Assembly (NCBI RefSeq): GCF_028288465.1 | Contig: NZ_JAQBNR010000048.1 | Coordinates: 56,325 to 120,324 of the forward strand | Direction: 5' to 3' | DNA length: 64,000 nt | Source: Ferruginibacter sp. | GTDB lineage: Bacteria > Bacteroidota > Bacteroidia > Chitinophagales > Chitinophagaceae | Shown here: positions 26,732 to 36,348 of the stretch, piece by piece | Layout: the number at the start of each line of letters is the position of its first letter | Position numbering within the stretch: position 1 is the stretch's first letter | Notes under the pieces: model-generated | What the model saw: the letters and a program-made list of their open reading frames with translations, nothing else | What the model was told of the DNA's origin: nothing | Database searches by the model: none | Position numbers and translations under genes: made by a program

Positions 26732-28255
26732 CTAAAGAATGTTCAGCATTTTTTCCGTTGCCTTAATTGCTGCTACTGTCTGGTCACTGTCAAGGCCACG
26801 GGTTTTAAATTCCTTTCCGTTGTACAACCAGGTAATGATGGTTTCACACAACGCATCCGATTTGCCGCCGGGTGGAATACGCACCGTATAATCGGCCAGC
26901 ACGGGCAACTCCATTTTCTTTTGTTTGTATATTTTTTTTAGTGCTGTAACAAAAGCATCGTACTGCCCATCGCCCTGTGCATGCTCTTCAAAAGACTCTC
27001 CATTGATCACGATGTTAAGTGTTACCGATGGCTTTAGATTTTTCGAATGCGTCAACACATAATTCACGATCTGCACTTTTTGCTCAATGCTGTTGCTGTC
27101 TAAAATATCAGAAATAATGTAAGGCAAATCAGCCTGTGTTACCATTTCTTTTCTATCGCCCAATTCAATTACCCGCTGGGTAACTTTCTTTAAATCTTCA
27201 TCAGATAACTGGATGCCCAATTGCTGCAAATTGTTATCTATATTGGCTTTGCCGCTGGTTTTACCCAACGCATATTTGCGTTGACGGCCAAAACGCTCCG
27301 GCATAAGGTCGTTGTAATACAGGTTATTTTTTTTATCGCCATCTGCATGTATACCCGCTGTTTGGGTAAACACATTTTCGCCCACCACAGGTTTATTGGC
27401 GGAGATTCTGAAACCGGAAAAAGCTTCTACCAGTTTGCTTACGCTGTATAAAGATTTCTCTGCAACAGACGTTGTAACGGAGGGCATAAAATCGTTGAGC
27501 ACCGCGATGGCGCTTGCCAGTGGCGCATTACCGGCTCGTTCGCCCATACCATTCACTGTAAGGTGAAGACCATGTGCGCCGGCTTTGACAGCTTCCAGTA
27601 CATTGGCAATACTTAAGTCGTAATCGTTGTGCGCATGAAAATCAAAATGCAATTGCGGGTAACGGTTTACCAGTTCTGATACGTACTCAAATGTTTCAGA
27701 CGGAATTAAAACGCCCAAAGTATCGGGCAACAAAACTCTTTTGATGGGTTGGTGCTGTAAAAAATCAAGGTATTGCAACACATATTCTTTGGAGTTGCGC
27801 ATGCCATTGCTCCAATCTTCCAGGTACACATTGCATTGCAGACCTTTTTCTACTGCAAGTGCAATAACTGCCGCTATCTCATTGAAGTGTTCTTCGGGCT
27901 TTTTCTTTAACTGGTGAGTCAGGTGATTGAGTGATCCCTTTGTTAAGAGGTTCATCACTTTGGCGCCGGCTTCTATCATCCAATTAACAGATGTGTCGCC
28001 GTCTACAAATGTCAACACTTCTACTTTATCCAGGTAGCCGTTGGCAGCAGCCCAACCAGTTATTTTTTTTACTGCCTGAAATTCGCCTTCAGATACTCTT
28101 GCCGAAGCAATTTCAATTCTGTCAACCTTTACCTCTGTTAACAATAACTGGGCAATGGTTAATTTTTCAGATGCAGAAAATGACACACCGCTGGTTTGTT
28201 CACCATCCCGGAGCGTTGTGTCCATTATTTCAATATGTCGTGGTGTTTTTTTCAA
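26732..28255 (-). CDS. cimA: (R)-citramalate synthase (LeuA-like), alternative: 2-isopropylmalate synthase
   Basis: A 507-residue acyl-transferring synthase of the DRE-TIM family. The catalytic start is IMDTTLRDGEQTSGVSFS, and the metal site is FHAHNDYDLS. A LeuA-type regulatory domain occupies about 390-507 and includes YTVRIPPGGKSDA. Residues around the substrate pocket (MNLLTKGSLNHL, NVYLEDWSNGMRNS, LLPDTLGVL) and the block FTQTAGIHADGDKKNNLYY closely resemble my recollection of Leptospira citramalate synthase. They do not resemble classic LeuA, where a histidine-containing HTFIATS-type segment occupies the first position. It would condense pyruvate and acetyl-CoA to citramalate for isoleucine. 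It lies between leuD and leuB. Specificity is inferred from sequence memory. Confidence 0.78.
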   Translation of the reverse strand: MKKTPRHIEIMDTTLRDGEQTSGVSFSASEKLTIAQLLLTEVKVDRIEIASARVSEGEFQAVKKITGWAAANGYLDKVEVLTFVDGDTSVNWMIEAGAKVMNLLTKGSLNHLTHQLKKKPEEHFNEIAAVIALAVEKGLQCNVYLEDWSNGMRNSKEYVLQYLDFLQHQPIKRVLLPDTLGVLIPSETFEYVSELVNRYPQLHFDFHAHNDYDLSIANVLEAVKAGAHGLHLTVNGMGERAGNAPLASAIAVLNDFMPSVTTSVAEKSLYSVSKLVEAFSGFRISANKPVVGENVFTQTAGIHADGDKKNNLYYNDLMPERFGRQRKYALGKTSGKANIDNNLQQLGIQLSDEDLKKVTQRVIELGDRKEMVTQADLPYIISDILDSNSIEQKVQIVNYVLTHSKNLKPSVTLNIVINGESFEEHAQGDGQYDAFVTALKKIYKQKKMELPVLADYTVRIPPGGKSDALCETIITWLYNGKEFKTRGLDSDQTVAAIKATEKMLNIL

Positions 28256-28324
28256 TTGCTTACAGCGATGCTGGTAGATTATGACGATCTGATAAAAGAA
28301 ATTCGATGGATGTTCACCAGCTGA

Positions 28325-28921
28325 TTAAATCGCATGGGTTTTGGCAAAACCTGCAATGTCTTCCTTCATGGCCTGTAAATAATCAATGTCATCAAAGCCA
28401 TTTAACAGGTTGTGTTTTTTATAGCCGTTGATGTTAAATGTTTCTTTTTCGCCTGTAGACAAAATAGTAATCGTTTGGTCAGGAAGACTTACAGTAAACT
28501 GATTTTTAGGATCCGCTTCGATGGAAGAAAATATTTTTGCTAAAAATTCAGGGCTTACCTGTACTGGTAAAATGCCCATATTGATGGCATTGTTTTTAAA
28601 GATATCAGCAAAAAAACTGGATACCACGCAACGGAAGCCATAGTCGTAAATAGCCCAGGCCGCATGTTCCCGGCTGCTGCCACTTCCAAAGTTGGTACCG
28701 CCTACTAATATTTTTCCTGTGTAAACAGGATTGTTCAACACAAAATCCTGCTTGGGTGTGTTGTCTGCATTGTAACGCCAGTCTCTGAAAAGATTGTCGC
28801 CAAAACCTTCCCGCTTGGTTGCTTTTAAAAAACGTGCCGGGATGATCTGGTCTGTATCTACATTCTCGATTGGTAAAGGAACTGCGGTACTGGTAAGTTC
28901 ATTAAATTTATCGTAAGCCAT
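28325..28921 (-). CDS. leuD: 3-isopropylmalate dehydratase small subunit
   Basis: A 198-residue swivel-domain subunit of the aconitase-like isomerase. Motifs are PIENVDTDQIIPARFLK at the N-terminus and LVGGTNFGSGSSREHAAWAIYDYGFRCVVSSFFADIFKNNAINMGILP in the middle, given here only as landmarks. It pairs with LeuC to isomerise 2- to 3-isopropylmalate, and in the citramalate route to convert citramalate to 3-methylmalate. The gap to leuC (49 bp) contains a perfect tandem duplication of a 14-bp AT-rich unit. Confidence 0.96.
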   Translation of the reverse strand: MAYDKFNELTSTAVPLPIENVDTDQIIPARFLKATKREGFGDNLFRDWRYNADNTPKQDFVLNNPVYTGKILVGGTNFGSGSSREHAAWAIYDYGFRCVVSSFFADIFKNNAINMGILPVQVSPEFLAKIFSSIEADPKNQFTVSLPDQTITILSTGEKETFNINGYKKHNLLNGFDDIDYLQAMKEDIAGFAKTHAI

Positions 28922-28926
28922 AATTG

Positions 28927-28954
28927 AATTGATAATTAATAATTGATAATTAAT
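28927..28954. repeat. Tandem 2 x 14 bp AT-rich repeat between leuC and leuD
   Basis: AATTGATAATTAAT occurs twice head-to-tail without mismatches (28927-28940 and 28941-28954) in the gap between leuC and leuD. It belongs to a wider set of short direct-repeat tracts in operon gaps of this window. Confidence 0.85.
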
Positions 28955-28970
28955 AATGAGAGATGCATCT

Positions 28971-30374
28971 TTACATCAAATCTCTTGGATCGGTTACGTA
29001 ACCGGTGATTGCTGCTGCGGCCGCTACCAGCGGACTTGCCAGCATGGTGCGGCTTCCCGGACCTTGTCTTCCTTCAAAATTGCGGTTGCTGGTGCTGACT
29101 GCATATTTGCCTGCTGGCACTTTATCATCATTCATTGCAAGACAGGCAGAACAGCCCGGCTGACGCAAAGCAAAACCAGCTTCGGTTAAAATATCCAGTA
29201 TGCCTTCTTCTTTAATCTGCGATTCAACAATGTGCGATCCGGGCACTACCCAGGCAGTAACATGATCCGCTTTTTTACGGCCTTTTACAATAGAAGCAAA
29301 AGCCCTGAAATCTTCAATACGGCCATTGGTGCAACTGCCGATAAACACGTAGTCTACTTTTTTACCGATCATTTGATCCTGCTCATGAAAGCCCATATAA
29401 TTCAGTGATTTGTCATACGTGGCAGCACCGCCTTTTAAATCAGCACCTTTAGGAATTGATTTTGATATCCCCATGCCCATTCCCGGGTTGGTACCATAAG
29501 TAATCATCGGTTCAATATCAGCCGCATTAAAATTGTATTCTTTATCAAAGGTTGCGCCTTCATCGGTTTTCAATGTTTTCCAATAGGCCAATGCTTTGTC
29601 CCATGCTTCGCCTTTTGGCGCCAGTTCTCTTCCGTTGATATACGCAAAAGTGGTTTCATCAGGAGCAATCATACCACCCCGGGCGCCCATTTCAATGCTC
29701 ATGTTGCATACCGTCATGCGGCCTTCCATGCTCATTTTTTCAAATACCTCGCCTGCATATTCAACAAAATAACCGGTGGCGCCGGCAGTAGTTAACTGCG
29801 ATATAATATATAAAGTCACATCCTTTGGTGTAACGGCTTTGCCTAAACTGCCGGTTACATTGATGCGCATTTTCAAAGGCTTTGGTTGCATGATGCATTG
29901 AGAAGACAATACCATTTCAACTTCAGACGTGCCGATGCCAAAAGCAATCGCACCAAAAGCGCCATGCGTTGATGTATGAGAGTCGCCACACACAATGGTC
30001 ATGCCCGGAAGCGTGATGCCATTTTCTGGTCCTACCACGTGAACAATACCATTTTTTGGATTACCCAGTCCCCAGTGAGAAATCCCGTATTTGGCTGAGT
30101 TTTGTTCCAGAGCCTTCAATTGATTGGCGGATAAAGGATCAGCTACCGGCAAATGCTGATTAACAGTAGGTGTATTGTGATCAGCAGTAGCAAAAGTATG
30201 TTCAGGAAACATCACTTTTATTCCCCTGCTCTCAAGGCCAAGAAACGCAACCGGGCTGGTTACTTCATGTATAAAATGCCTGTCAATAAAGAAAACATCT
30301 GGTCCGTCTTCTATTCTTCTTACCACATGTGCATCCCACACTTTATCAAACAGGGTAGTTGGCTTATTACTCAT
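28971..30374 (-). CDS. leuC: 3-isopropylmalate dehydratase large subunit
   Basis: A 467-residue aconitase-family subunit with a [4Fe-4S] cluster. Cluster cysteines are in FIGSCTNGRIEDF and QPGCSACLAMN. Other signatures are TLFDKVWDAHVV, TVCGDSHTSTHGAFG-like residues (VCGDSHTSTHGAFGAIAFG) and EMGARGGMIAPDE. It is the first gene of the leu/cim operon and works with LeuD. The ATG at 30374 fits the usual LeuC N-terminus. No leader peptide with leucine or isoleucine runs was found upstream. Confidence 0.97.
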   Translation of the reverse strand: MSNKPTTLFDKVWDAHVVRRIEDGPDVFFIDRHFIHEVTSPVAFLGLESRGIKVMFPEHTFATADHNTPTVNQHLPVADPLSANQLKALEQNSAKYGISHWGLGNPKNGIVHVVGPENGITLPGMTIVCGDSHTSTHGAFGAIAFGIGTSEVEMVLSSQCIMQPKPLKMRINVTGSLGKAVTPKDVTLYIISQLTTAGATGYFVEYAGEVFEKMSMEGRMTVCNMSIEMGARGGMIAPDETTFAYINGRELAPKGEAWDKALAYWKTLKTDEGATFDKEYNFNAADIEPMITYGTNPGMGMGISKSIPKGADLKGGAATYDKSLNYMGFHEQDQMIGKKVDYVFIGSCTNGRIEDFRAFASIVKGRKKADHVTAWVVPGSHIVESQIKEEGILDILTEAGFALRQPGCSACLAMNDDKVPAGKYAVSTSNRNFEGRQGPGSRTMLASPLVAAAAAITGYVTDPRDLM

Positions 30375-30780
30375 TGTACAACGTTTTTTGAATTATTTTG
30401 CAAATATCCATTGTTATCGGCTAAAAATTGCAAAAACACAGATAAATCTGAACAAGGGTTGAATAAAAACTTCCAAAAGAATATAAAATTGAGATTTTTT
30501 CTTATTTCATCGCATGGCATTTTTTAAGTCATTTGCTGCAAAAAGGCGGTTAAAAAATGTTACCTTTTCAGCTAACGGTTTCAGTAATGGATGCGTTATA
30601 AAACAACTATTTTTTTAATAAAATCTAAGCCAGTATTGTTTTCGGGTTAAGGACAACTCCTTTGTCGATAACACTAATTTTTTATCTCGGCCATTTTTGT
30701 AACGGTTTGTTATTGGCCTAAAAACATTTTTTCAAATCCTGCCATCCGCTTAACTTCACTCATCAGATGACCTGACGACT
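30375..30780. other. Divergent promoter region between leuC and the FadR-type regulator
   Basis: About 400 bases with no supported gene. The sequence is AT-rich with many A and T runs. A small odd palindrome TCATCAGATGA lies at 30760-30770, 10 bases before the regulator start. I found no clear TAnnTTTG element, T-box or attenuator hairpin for the leu genes. Confidence 0.5.
30760..30770. promoter_or_regulatory. Possible autoregulatory site of the FadR-type gene
   Basis: TCATCAGATGA is a perfect odd palindrome (TCATC-A-GATGA) just ahead of the ATG at 30781. It does not match the common GntR core TGGTnnnACCA, so the assignment is weak. Confidence 0.3.
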
Positions 30781-31449
30781 ATGGAAAGTATTGTAAAAAG
30801 AAGCGGGGTATGCGATGAGGTTGTAACCAAGTTGCAACAACAAATTGCCTCGGGTAAATTTAAAACAGGAGAAAAACTGCCATCAGAACCGGTGATGATG
30901 CAACAATTTGGCGTTGGCCGTTCCAGTATCAGGGAGGCCATCCGGATATTGGCCAATAAGGGACTGGTTACTGTGAAGCAAGGCCTGGGTACTTTTGTTG
31001 ACGTACAGAATGGCACATTGGTTCCCTGGTACGACCGCCTGCAAAGTTCTACATCGAAAGATTTGAATGAGGTAAGGCAATTGCTGGAATTGAAAATTGC
31101 GGAAAAAGCTGCTATAAACAGAACCCAAAAGGATATTGCAATACTCACCAGGTTATTGAAGAAACGGTTGCATGCCGCTCAGCATAACCTGGCGGATGAG
31201 TGCATTGATGCGGACATTCAGTTTCATATTGCCATTGCAGACGCGGCTAAAAATGATATCCTTGCAGATTTATATAAAAACATTGCAGCGCAGATAAAAA
31301 AATCATTCCGGCAGGCCTACACCGATACAGAAATGTTTGTGATAAAACATTCCATCCACGAAGACCTGTTGCAAAGCATCATTGATAAAGATCCCAAAAA
31401 AGCCTGGCAATGTGTGATGAATATTATTGGGGAGAAGGCGGAAAGCTGA
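30781..31449 (+). CDS. FadR-subfamily GntR transcriptional regulator
   Basis: A 222-residue regulator. The winged helix contains KFKTGEKLPSEPVMMQQFGVGRSSIREAI (about 22-50), followed by LANKGLVTVKQGLGTFV. The C-terminal FCD all-helical sensor domain includes LNEVRQLLELKIAEKAA, DIQFHIAIADAAKN and a late histidine (HSIHEDLL) that could complete a metal/acid-binding site. FCD regulators usually sense carboxylates or sugar acids. It lies only 51 bp ahead of an efflux outer-membrane gene on the same strand and is divergent from leuC, so its targets could be either set. Confidence 0.93.
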   Translation: MESIVKRSGVCDEVVTKLQQQIASGKFKTGEKLPSEPVMMQQFGVGRSSIREAIRILANKGLVTVKQGLGTFVDVQNGTLVPWYDRLQSSTSKDLNEVRQLLELKIAEKAAINRTQKDIAILTRLLKKRLHAAQHNLADECIDADIQFHIAIADAAKNDILADLYKNIAAQIKKSFRQAYTDTEMFVIKHSIHEDLLQSIIDKDPKKAWQCVMNIIGEKAES

Positions 31450-31470
31450 AAGCAGAAGGCATAAGGCAAA
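31430..31470. repeat. Degenerate purine-rich repeat tract at regulator/tolC junction
   Basis: GGAAAGCTGAAAGCAGAAGGC shows a repeated (A)AAGC(T/A)GAA unit overlapping the end of the regulator gene and the start of the gap. It is similar in style to the other short repeat tracts in operon gaps. Confidence 0.5.
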
Positions 31471-31500
31471 ACCCATTTACTAACTGATACCTGTATAAGT

Positions 31501-32907
31501 ATGATGATTTCTTTAAAGAATAGAATATTGCTTTTGTTGATAGGCGGATTTTTTTGCTGGCAAACTTCAGCGGGCCAGGAACAAAAACCATTGTTGCTTT
31601 CAGAAGCAATTCAAACCGGGCTGCAGCATTACCAAAGTATACAGGCCAAACAAAATTATCTTCATTCCTCTACCGAGCTGGTAAAAAATACGCAAAAAGA
31701 ATACCTGCCCAATGTACTTGCTTCTATACAGCAGAGTTTCGGAACCATCAACGGTCAGTTTGGGCCCGCTGCAGCTTATGGCGCACCTGGTACCAGTTCA
31801 TCAGGTCCAACCTATAGCAGTCAAAGCTGGTCTGCTGCTTTTGGTGGTGTATATGTATTAAATACCAACTGGGAAGTATTTTCTTTTGGCAGGTTACAAT
31901 CCCGCATTGCTTATGCAGCTTCACAGGTAAGCAGAGATTCAGCCGATCTGGCACAGGAACAATTTGTACAGAGTGTAAAAATAGCAAGCGCCTATCTTAA
32001 TTTACTGGTTGCACAAACGCTTTTAAAAACAGCCAATGCCAACCTGCAGAGAGCGACCACTATACAAACAGTAGTGTTGGCACGCACCAAAAACGGGCTG
32101 AATGCCGGGGTAGATTCTTCCATCGCCAATGCGGAAGTTTCCAAAGCAAAGCTGCTGATCATCGATGCATCCAATACGGAACAAACCTATAATAACCAGC
32201 TTGCGCAATTGATGAACGCTGCTGCCATCAGTTACAGTGCGGACACTACTTTTCTAAAAACATTGCCGGCCACTTACAACACAGATCTGGCTATTGAACA
32301 AAACCCACAGGTGAAGTTTTATAAAAGCCGTATCGATCAAAGCGATCGATATGCAAGTCTGCTAAGTAAAAGCATCTTGCCCGGTGTTAACCTGTTTGGC
32401 ATTTTTCAAACAAGGGGTTCTGGTTTCGATTACAATTACACCGCTCTCAACAACAACTATTCAAAGGATTATTTTACCGGCATCAACCCAACGCGAAGCA
32501 ATTATATAGCCGGTGTTTCGATGGCCTGGAATATTATGAGCATCAGCAAAATAAAACACCAGGTATTATCACAACAATTTATTTCAAAAGGATTACAGAA
32601 TGAATATGATCTTATCAGCACTCAATTAAAAGATCAGCTGATACTGGCAGATCAGCGCATCGCTAACAGTTTGCAAAGCTGGCGGGAAGCTCCTGTTCAA
32701 TACAAAGCGGCATCAGATGCTTACCTGCAAAAATCAGTGTTGTTTAAAAACGGACTCAGTAATATCATCGATCTTCAACAGGCACTCTACTTACTGAACC
32801 GTGCTGAAACCGATGTAAGTGTTGCTTACATCAACGTTTGGCAATCCTTGTTACAGAAGGCTGCAGCTTCGGGAGATTTTGATTTGTTTTTAAGACAAGT
32901 GAGGTAA
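31501..32907 (+). CDS. TolC-family outer-membrane efflux protein
   Basis: A 468-residue outer-membrane factor with a signal peptide ending near SAGQ. Two internally repeated coiled-coil/barrel halves are visible, each containing long alanine- and glutamine-rich helices (residues of about 35-245 and 250-468). It would trimerise into a tunnel across the outer membrane and periplasm. It is the first gene of an OMF-RND-MFP set and shares strand and spacing with the two following genes. A gap of 156 bp with direct repeats separates it from the RND gene. Confidence 0.93.
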   Translation: MMISLKNRILLLLIGGFFCWQTSAGQEQKPLLLSEAIQTGLQHYQSIQAKQNYLHSSTELVKNTQKEYLPNVLASIQQSFGTINGQFGPAAAYGAPGTSSSGPTYSSQSWSAAFGGVYVLNTNWEVFSFGRLQSRIAYAASQVSRDSADLAQEQFVQSVKIASAYLNLLVAQTLLKTANANLQRATTIQTVVLARTKNGLNAGVDSSIANAEVSKAKLLIIDASNTEQTYNNQLAQLMNAAAISYSADTTFLKTLPATYNTDLAIEQNPQVKFYKSRIDQSDRYASLLSKSILPGVNLFGIFQTRGSGFDYNYTALNNNYSKDYFTGINPTRSNYIAGVSMAWNIMSISKIKHQVLSQQFISKGLQNEYDLISTQLKDQLILADQRIANSLQSWREAPVQYKAASDAYLQKSVLFKNGLSNIIDLQQALYLLNRAETDVSVAYINVWQSLLQKAAASGDFDLFLRQVR

Positions 32908-32931
32908 TGGATAATTTTTTAATGGATAATT
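32905..32931. repeat. 12-bp direct repeat overlapping the tolC stop codon
   Basis: TAATGGATAATT occurs at 32905-32916, where its first three bases are the stop codon, and again at 32920-32931. Confidence 0.75.
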
Positions 32932-33003
32932 GATAATGAATTTTCGTGCAGGTTTCTAAATGTAAAATCAATCTTTAAAATTAAAGTACAAAACATGTTT
33001 TTT

Positions 33004-33061
33004 ATAACTTAAGACCTGGAACTTAAGACTTAAAACTTAGTCATATAACTTAAAACTTAAC
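33004..33061. repeat. Repeated ACTTAA(G/A)AC tract upstream of the RND gene
   Basis: Five or so imperfect copies of (A)ACTTAAGAC / AACTTAAAAC are strung together and end at the stop codon immediately before the TTG start of the RND gene. It is low-complexity and AT-rich. Confidence 0.7.
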
Positions 33062-33063
33062 AT

Positions 33064-36000
33064 TTGAATCTGATAAGAGCTGCATTAAGGAAACCCATTA
33101 CCATACTGGTTTTGGTGGCAGGATTAACCTTTTTTGGTATCAATGCGGTACGCAATATCAAGATTGATATTTTTCCGGATATGAATATGCCGGTTATTTA
33201 TTTATCCCATCCTTATGGCGGCTATACACCTGACCAGATGGAATCTTATTTTGGTAAAGCCTACGTAAACCTGATGCTGTATGTATCCGGCGTAAAGAGC
33301 ATCGAAACAAAAAACATCCAGGGCCTCACCCTGATGAAGCTAACATTTTACCAGGGTACTAACATGGCCCAGGCAGCCGCCGAAGTTTCTGCTTTCAGTA
33401 ACCGGGCGCAGGCCATATTTCCACCAGGGTCGCAACCACCTTTTATCCTCCGGTTTGATGCATCTACCCTACCCGTCGGGCAATTGGTTCTAAGCAGTGC
33501 TACAAGAACCAATAACGAATTATTAGACTTCGCCAACGTGTATGTGCGCTCTTCTTTTTCATCTATTCCCGGCCTGGTGGCACCCGCACCATTTGGCGGC
33601 AACGTGCGTACGATAGTAATAAAAGTTGATCCTGAATTATTGCGGGCACACAATTTTACCGCCGACCAGGTGGTGGAAGCATTGCGTGTAAACAACCAAA
33701 CTTCTCCTGCGGGCAATGTACGCATTGGCGATAAAAATTATTTAACCCCGGTCAACACTACCGTAAAAACGGTAAAAGATTTTGAAAATATTCCGCTGTT
33801 TAAAGGAGGTGTTCAAAACCTGTATTTAAAAGATGTAGCCACCGTAGAAGACGGCGCAGATATTACCACCAGCTACGCCCTCATCAACGGTAAACGGTCG
33901 GTATACCTGGCCATTACAAAATCTGCAGACGCTTCCACCTGGGAAGTTGTGCAAAATCTGAAGAAAGCCATTCCCCGTTTCCAGGCACTGCTTCCTGCAG
34001 ATGTAAGCCTCTCTTACCAATTTGATCAATCCGGTTATGTTATCAATGCCGTTAAAAGTTTGCTGAGTGAAGGTGCTATCGGAGCCATCTTAACCGGCTT
34101 AATGGTATTGCTTTTTTTAGGAGATCCGAGAGGTGCATTGATCGTTATCCTGACAATTCCTATTTCCATTATATCAGGCATTTTATTTTTATCGCTGTTT
34201 AACCAGACCATCAATATCATGACGCTGAGCGGGCTTTCCCTTGCGATTGGTATCCTGGTAGATGAATCGACGGTAACCATTGAAAATATACATCAGCATT
34301 TAGATATGCACAAGCCCAAAGCGCTGGCAATTTGGGACGCCTGTAAAGAAATTGCCTTTCCAAAATTGCTCATCCTGTTTTGTATACTGGCTGTGTTTGC
34401 ACCTGCTTTTACCATGAAGGGTATACCCGGAGCTTTGTTTTTACCGCTGGCGCTGGCCATCGCTTTTTCCATGATTGTATCTTATTTTATGGCGCAGACT
34501 TTTGTGCCCATCATGGCCAATTGGCTGATGAAGGGTCACCATATAAAAAAGGACGCAACATCTACTGATATGACGGATGAAGAAGAATTCGCTGCCAGTG
34601 GTCTTACACCTGAAGAAGAAGGTGATACCTGGGATCAGAAAAAAATCCTAGCGGAAAAATCGATGCATGACGACGGTAAAAAGCATTCTCTTTTTGAAAA
34701 ATCCAGGATTCGGTTGCTGAGTTTTTTATCACGGTTGTTTCCTTTTTCGGCCTGGGTGGTGGTAGCGTATGTCATTATTATTTCCGGTATTGCCTTTTTA
34801 TTGCTAAGTAATATCGGGCGGGATGTATTACCTAAGGTCAATGCCAAACAGTTCCAGGTAAGGCTGCGTGCACCGGAAGGCACAAGGGTTGAAAACACAG
34901 AACTGGAAGTGGTAAAAGCGCTCGCCGTGTTGGATACACTGGCGGGCAAGGATAATATTGCCATCACTTCTGCTTTTGTGGGAATACACCCGGGTTTGTT
35001 TTCCACCAGTCCCATTTACCTGTTTATGGCCGGCCCACACGAAGCGGTTTTGCAGGTGCAGTTAAAAGAAGACTATAAAACCAACCTGGAAGAGTTCCAG
35101 GATAAATTCAGGGAAAAAATCAAAGCGGCCATGCCGGATATCAAATTATCTTTTGAGCCCATTCAGCTGACCGATAAAATTTTAAGCCAGGGATCACCCA
35201 CACCAATTGAAGTAAAAATATCCGGTAAAAACAAGGAAGTAAATGAAGAGTATGCCAATAAGCTGATTGAAAAGCTAAATAAAATCCCCTATCTGCGGGA
35301 TGTACAGATTGGACAGAGTACCAAATACCCTGCCATTAACATTGATATTGACCGCATAAAAGCGGCACAACTGGGCGTTGATATGTCAGATATTGCCCGT
35401 TCGCTTACGACGTCTACTTCTTCCAGCAGGTACACAGAAAAAAATGTCTGGGTTGATCAAAAAGCCGGATTAAGCTATGGTGTGCAGGTTGAAATTCCGG
35501 AGAACAAGATGAAAAGTGTGAACGACATCAATGAAATAGCGGTTCTTAAAAACCAGGCCAGGCCTGCAATTGGTGATGTCGCCACCATTTCGGAAGGAAC
35601 AACGCATGGAGAAAATGACAACGTTGGCGTGATACCGTTACTTTCTGTAACTGCCAATTTATACAAAAAAGATTTAGGCCATGCCACACAGGATGTAGAC
35701 GCAGCTATCAAATCGCTGGGACCATTGCCCCGCGGACTGACCATGGAAGCTGGCGGCTTAAGCAATGTACTTACCGAAACGCTGGACAGCTTGCAGAGTG
35801 GGCTGATAGTGGCCATCGTAGTAATATTTTTAATGCTGGCCGCCAACTTTCAATCTTTTAAAGTTTCCCTCGTAGTGCTGGCTACGGTACCCGCCGTGAT
35901 ATTGGGAGCGCTGGTACTGCTGGTTTTGACTGGTTCAACTTTAAACCTGCAATCGTACATGGGCATGATAATGTCGGTCGGCGTTTCTATCTCTAATTCT

Positions 36001-36348
36001 GTATTACTCATTACCAATGCGGAGCAGTTGCGCAAACACAATGGTGATGCCATCCTATCTGCCAAAGAAGCCGTGGCCTTGCGTATGCGCCCCATTCTTA
36101 TGACAAGTGTGGCCATGATAGCGGGTATGATACCAATGGCTGCAGGGCTTGGAGAAGGCGGCGACCAGGCATCGCCATTGGGACGTGCCGTTATTGGCGG
36201 ACTGGTAGCATCTACGTTTGCAGCATTATTTATTTTACCCCTTGTTTTTGCCTGGGTACAAGGCAAGGCCAGTACACAATCTGTATCACTTGACCCTGAA
36301 GACAAAGAAAGTAAACACTATATACCATCTTTATATGAAAAGAAATAA
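33064..36348 (+). CDS. RND-family efflux transporter, inner-membrane permease
   Basis: A 1094-residue proton-driven RND pump with the usual internal duplication. TM1 is at about 10-28, followed by a porter domain, TM2-6 near 335-490, a second porter domain, and TM8-12 near 915-1070. The TM4 region has GLSLAIGILVDESTVTIENI with the proton-relay aspartate. An acidic insertion of about 50 residues follows TM6 (near 500-545) in the cytoplasmic loop. Translation must start at the TTG at 33064, because an in-frame TAA lies one codon upstream and the next ATG would delete TM1. The substrate is unknown. The gene order OMF-RND-MFP is the reverse of the common MFP-RND-OMF. Confidence 0.95.
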   Translation: MNLIRAALRKPITILVLVAGLTFFGINAVRNIKIDIFPDMNMPVIYLSHPYGGYTPDQMESYFGKAYVNLMLYVSGVKSIETKNIQGLTLMKLTFYQGTNMAQAAAEVSAFSNRAQAIFPPGSQPPFILRFDASTLPVGQLVLSSATRTNNELLDFANVYVRSSFSSIPGLVAPAPFGGNVRTIVIKVDPELLRAHNFTADQVVEALRVNNQTSPAGNVRIGDKNYLTPVNTTVKTVKDFENIPLFKGGVQNLYLKDVATVEDGADITTSYALINGKRSVYLAITKSADASTWEVVQNLKKAIPRFQALLPADVSLSYQFDQSGYVINAVKSLLSEGAIGAILTGLMVLLFLGDPRGALIVILTIPISIISGILFLSLFNQTINIMTLSGLSLAIGILVDESTVTIENIHQHLDMHKPKALAIWDACKEIAFPKLLILFCILAVFAPAFTMKGIPGALFLPLALAIAFSMIVSYFMAQTFVPIMANWLMKGHHIKKDATSTDMTDEEEFAASGLTPEEEGDTWDQKKILAEKSMHDDGKKHSLFEKSRIRLLSFLSRLFPFSAWVVVAYVIIISGIAFLLLSNIGRDVLPKVNAKQFQVRLRAPEGTRVENTELEVVKALAVLDTLAGKDNIAITSAFVGIHPGLFSTSPIYLFMAGPHEAVLQVQLKEDYKTNLEEFQDKFREKIKAAMPDIKLSFEPIQLTDKILSQGSPTPIEVKISGKNKEVNEEYANKLIEKLNKIPYLRDVQIGQSTKYPAINIDIDRIKAAQLGVDMSDIARSLTTSTSSSRYTEKNVWVDQKAGLSYGVQVEIPENKMKSVNDINEIAVLKNQARPAIGDVATISEGTTHGENDNVGVIPLLSVTANLYKKDLGHATQDVDAAIKSLGPLPRGLTMEAGGLSNVLTETLDSLQSGLIVAIVVIFLMLAANFQSFKVSLVVLATVPAVILGALVLLVLTGSTLNLQSYMGMIMSVGVSISNSVLLITNAEQLRKHNGDAILSAKEAVALRMRPILMTSVAMIAGMIPMAAGLGEGGDQASPLGRAVIGGLVASTFAALFILPLVFAWVQGKASTQSVSLDPEDKESKHYIPSLYEKK

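Noticed and set aside
28927..28954. Possible CRISPR-like repeat
   Set aside because: There are only two head-to-tail copies of 14 bp with no spacers and no cas genes in the window.
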